Shown one piece after another: positions 33,913-42,015 of a DNA stretch of 42,015 nt (position 1 is the stretch's first letter; every line of letters starts with the position of its first letter). A model generated the notes under the pieces. The model saw only the letters and a program-made list of their open reading frames with translations. It ran no database searches and was not told where the DNA came from. This DNA is from an uncultured Neomegalonema sp. (lineage in GTDB: Bacteria; Pseudomonadota; Alphaproteobacteria; Rhodobacterales; Rhodobacteraceae). Location of the stretch: contig CAKZUT010000021.1 in assembly GCA_937922185.1 (NCBI GenBank), positions 1 through 42,015 of the forward strand. The letters are read 5' to 3'. Both the position numbers and the translations under genes were made by a program.

Positions 33913-34601
33913 GTACGCACCAACTCCATAGCCTGGGAGATGTAGAAAGGCCGCTTCACACGACGGGTGCGGCCAACATTCCATTCGTCGAGCGTATTCA
34001 GGCGTTCGGTCATCAATTGCGGTGAGACCGGCACGATAAAGGGCGCGCGGTCCTTGCGCGGAAAAGTCTTGCCCACAGCCCGCATCGTCACCAGCAGAGG
34101 CGTGCGTGGCGCAAAGGTGAAGACGATCTTGCGTGTAGTGCGCTCAGCCAGTGCCGATAAGGCCTCGACGGCATCCTCCTGCCGGTAATGAATTACCGAA
34201 TCCATCGCCATGACCGCATCGAACTGCCCGAGCATCGGGTCGAGCATATCGCCGCTGATCAGTTCCACGGTGCCGCCACCGGTGATGTGAGGCAGGTTTT
34301 CCATCCCGAAGCGCACGATTTCCGGTGACAGGTCGATCCCGATGACATCGGCACCCCGATTGGCCAGTTCGACCGCCATGGCACCGGAGCCACACCCCGC
34401 ATCCAGAATACGCCAACCCGAAAGATCCGGGGGCAGATACGACAGCATCGTCGAGCGCATCTCGTCCCGGCCCGCGCGCACCTTCGCCCGGACAAAGCTG
34501 AGCGGTTTGTCGGAGGCGAAACGCTTCCATGCATCGAGTGCCGTCCGGTCGAAATACGTCTGTATCTCGCTGCGACGCTGGGTGTAGCTCGTATCGGTCA
34601 T
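33909..34601 (-). CDS. bchM: Mg-protoporphyrin IX O-methyltransferase
   Basis: The 230-residue SAM-dependent enzyme methylates the 13-propionate of Mg-protoporphyrin IX. Motif I is ILDAGCGSG at residues 65-73, and an acidic VIGIDLSPEIV strand follows. The N-terminal YFDRTALDAWKRFASDKPLS block is typical of BchM. ATG 34601 was chosen, 14 nt after bchL; an in-frame start farther upstream would overlap bchL. Its product is the substrate of AcsF/BciE, encoded later in the same unit. Confidence 0.95.
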   Translation of the reverse strand: MTDTSYTQRRSEIQTYFDRTALDAWKRFASDKPLSFVRAKVRAGRDEMRSTMLSYLPPDLSGWRILDAGCGSGAMAVELANRGADVIGIDLSPEIVRFGMENLPHITGGGTVELISGDMLDPMLGQFDAVMAMDSVIHYRQEDAVEALSALAERTTRKIVFTFAPRTPLLVTMRAVGKTFPRKDRAPFIVPVSPQLMTERLNTLDEWNVGRTRRVKRPFYISQAMELVRT

Positions 34602-34615
34602 GGTGCCCGATTCCC

Positions 34616-39286
<4,671 letters not shown>

Positions 39287-39315
<29 letters not shown>

Positions 39316-40911
39316 AAAGCGTCTCCACGGTTATGAGGCTTACGCCCTGTTCGGCGGCGAAAGCCTCCGTGTTGCGGCGAGCCTTGCCACGCACGAAGAA
39401 CGGGATTTTTTTCAGTTCCTTCATGGCTTCATTTGCCCAAGCGGGCATGCCATCCGTTGTTATCTGGTCAGTTTCTGCCGATGTATCGGCAGGTGTATCG
39501 TCCTGTGGTCCTGTATCTTGCGGCTCATTGTCCTGAACGGCGTCAGCGCCCTGAACAGGTTCTGCGGATTTCGATCCGCCACCGACGGCGGCAAGGTGCG
39601 AGGCCTTTGCGTCATCGTTGAATTCAAAATCATCGCGGAACATCGTCAACAGATGCTCCTCAAGACCCATTGTCAGCGGGTGAACCCAACTGTCGAAGAT
39701 TACGTTCGCGCCTTCAAACCCCATTTGCGGCGAGTAACGGGCCGGGAAGTCCTGCACATGGATTGGCGCGGAGATCACAGCACAGGGGATGCGCAGTCGT
39801 TTGGCGACGTGGCGCTCCATCTGCGTACCCAGTACCAGCTCCGGCTGTGCCGCGATGATGGCATCCTCAATTTCGAGGTGGTCATCAGTGATGAGTGGCT
39901 CGACGCCGTATTCTTTCGCTGCGGCGCGCACATCGCGGGCAAACTCGCGTGAATATGTTCCTATGCCACAGACTTTGAAGCCCAGTTCCTTCTGCGCCAC
40001 CCTTGCCGCCGCCACCGCATGTGTCGCATCGCCATAGATAAAGACGCGCTTGCCGGTCAGGTAGTTGGAGTCGATGCTGCGCGAATACCAAGAGAAACGA
40101 TCATCTTCAGAGCCGAGAACCGGTTCAGGGTCAACGCCCGCCAGCTCCGCCACTTCGCGTATAAATTCGTGGGTTGCGCCGATGCCGATGGGTACGGTGC
40201 GCACACAGGGTTGCTTGAATTCCCGTTCCAACCAGCGCGCCGCCGTATCGGCAATCTCTGGGTAGAGCAGAATGTTAAAATCGGCATTCGGCAGGCGCGT
40301 CAGATCGGCAGGACTGGCCCCCAACGGCGCGACCACATTCACATCAACACCCAACTCCGCCAGCAGTTTCTGGACCTCGACGATGTCATCACGACACCGG
40401 AACCCTAAGGATGTCGGGCCGAGAATATTGCATGATTTCCGCGCGCCCTCGATCTTAGGCTCAGGCGTCCGGCCACCCGCAAAGCCGCGCACCAGCTGAT
40501 AAAACGTCTCCGCTGCGCCCCAGTTTTCTTTTTTCTGATAGGATGGCAACTCAAGCGGGATGACGGGAATGCCCAGATCGAGCGTCTTCGCCAACCCGCC
40601 GGGATCGTCTTGGATCAGTTCCGCCGTGCAGGACGCCCCAACGAGAACCGCCTGCGGCTTGAACCGCTCTACCGCATCGCGACAGGTGCGCTTGAAAATC
40701 TCAGCCGTATCGCTACCCAGATCGCGGGCCTGAAACGTCGAGTAGGTCACTGGCGGGCGCGTTTTGCGCCGCTCGATCATCGTGAACAGCAAGTCCGCAT
40801 AAGTATCGCCCTGCGGCGCGTGCAACACGTAATGCAGTTCGCGCATTGAGGCCGCGATGCGCATCGCGCCGACATGGGGCGGGCCTTCGTATGTCCAGAT
40901 TGTCAGCTGCA

Positions 40912-40912
<1 letters not shown>
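39287..40912 (-). CDS. bchB: Light-independent protochlorophyllide reductase subunit BchB
   Basis: The 541-residue protein is the beta-like subunit of the nitrogenase-type BchNB heterotetramer that reduces ring D of protochlorophyllide. Asp36 in [13 protein letters not shown] is the unusual carboxylate ligand to the shared 4Fe-4S cluster, and Cys95 lies in GASCTAEL. The C-terminal PCP-reductase-like helix domain ([21 protein letters not shown]) is joined by an acidic, Asp/Gln/Thr-rich linker at about 444-488. The start shares one base with the bchN stop (TGATG). Codon use is looser than in bchH, with ACA, AGG, ATA and TCA frequent. Confidence 0.96.

Positions 40913-42015
<1,103 letters not shown>

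Overview
The window looks like a chromosome segment of a marine alphaproteobacterium, most likely a Roseobacter-type member of the Rhodobacterales living as an aerobic anoxygenic phototroph. The evidence is a purple-bacterial photosynthesis gene cluster with the oxygen-dependent cyclase acsF and its alphaproteobacterial partner bciE, a DMSP lyase gene of the DddP type with its catalytic residues at the family spacing, an alphaproteobacterial LexA box (GTTC-N7-GTTC) before ssb, and an ALAS-type hemA. GC content is about 60 percent. The species cannot be named from the sequence.

Layout. 1-683: the end of an HWE-type sensor kinase and an overlapping single-domain response regulator. 694-4748 (minus): a kefF-like / kefC-like / M81 metallopeptidase operon. 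5080-9373: DNA maintenance genes (uvrA, ssb) flanking a YbaY-like lipoprotein on the other strand. 9460-12035: dddP, then an alpha/beta hydrolase-OsmC fusion. 12001-16050 (minus): a two-domain methyltransferase, a D-amino-acid aminotransferase and aspS. 16266-22972: a catabolic stretch with two aldehyde dehydrogenases, a cupin, an enolase-superfamily enzyme, DoxX, a YkgJ-type cysteine-cluster protein and an agmatinase-type ureohydrolase, with a palindromic repeat between the last aldehyde dehydrogenase and the ureohydrolase. 23149-26483 (plus): a tightly overlapped tautomerase, fatty-acid/sterol hydroxylase, MlaF-like ATPase and MATE transporter operon with no obvious known role.

26488-42015 (minus) is the photosynthesis gene cluster, in transcription order bchN (cut by the window edge), bchB, bchH, bchL, bchM, lhaA, puhA, puhB, puhC, bciE, acsF, puhE, hemA, idi. 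Every junction is an overlap or a gap of at most 19 nt, so this looks like one long cotranscribed unit. Together the genes make ALA, insert Mg, methylate, close ring E (AcsF/BciE), reduce protochlorophyllide (BchLNB) and build the reaction centre and LH1 (PuhABCE, LhaA). Idi supplies isoprenoid precursor for the bacteriochlorophyll tail and carotenoids. The cluster ends exactly at 26488, four bases from the convergent MATE gene.

The most unusual signal is in the ssb-dddP gap. A perfect 11-bp inverted repeat buries both the ribosome binding site and the start codon of dddP. It is preceded by two tandem 15-nt repeats carrying two further copies of the same pairing sequence. This suggests switchable translation of the DMSP lyase, or an operator. 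No rRNA, tRNA, CRISPR array, insertion sequence or prophage gene was recognised.
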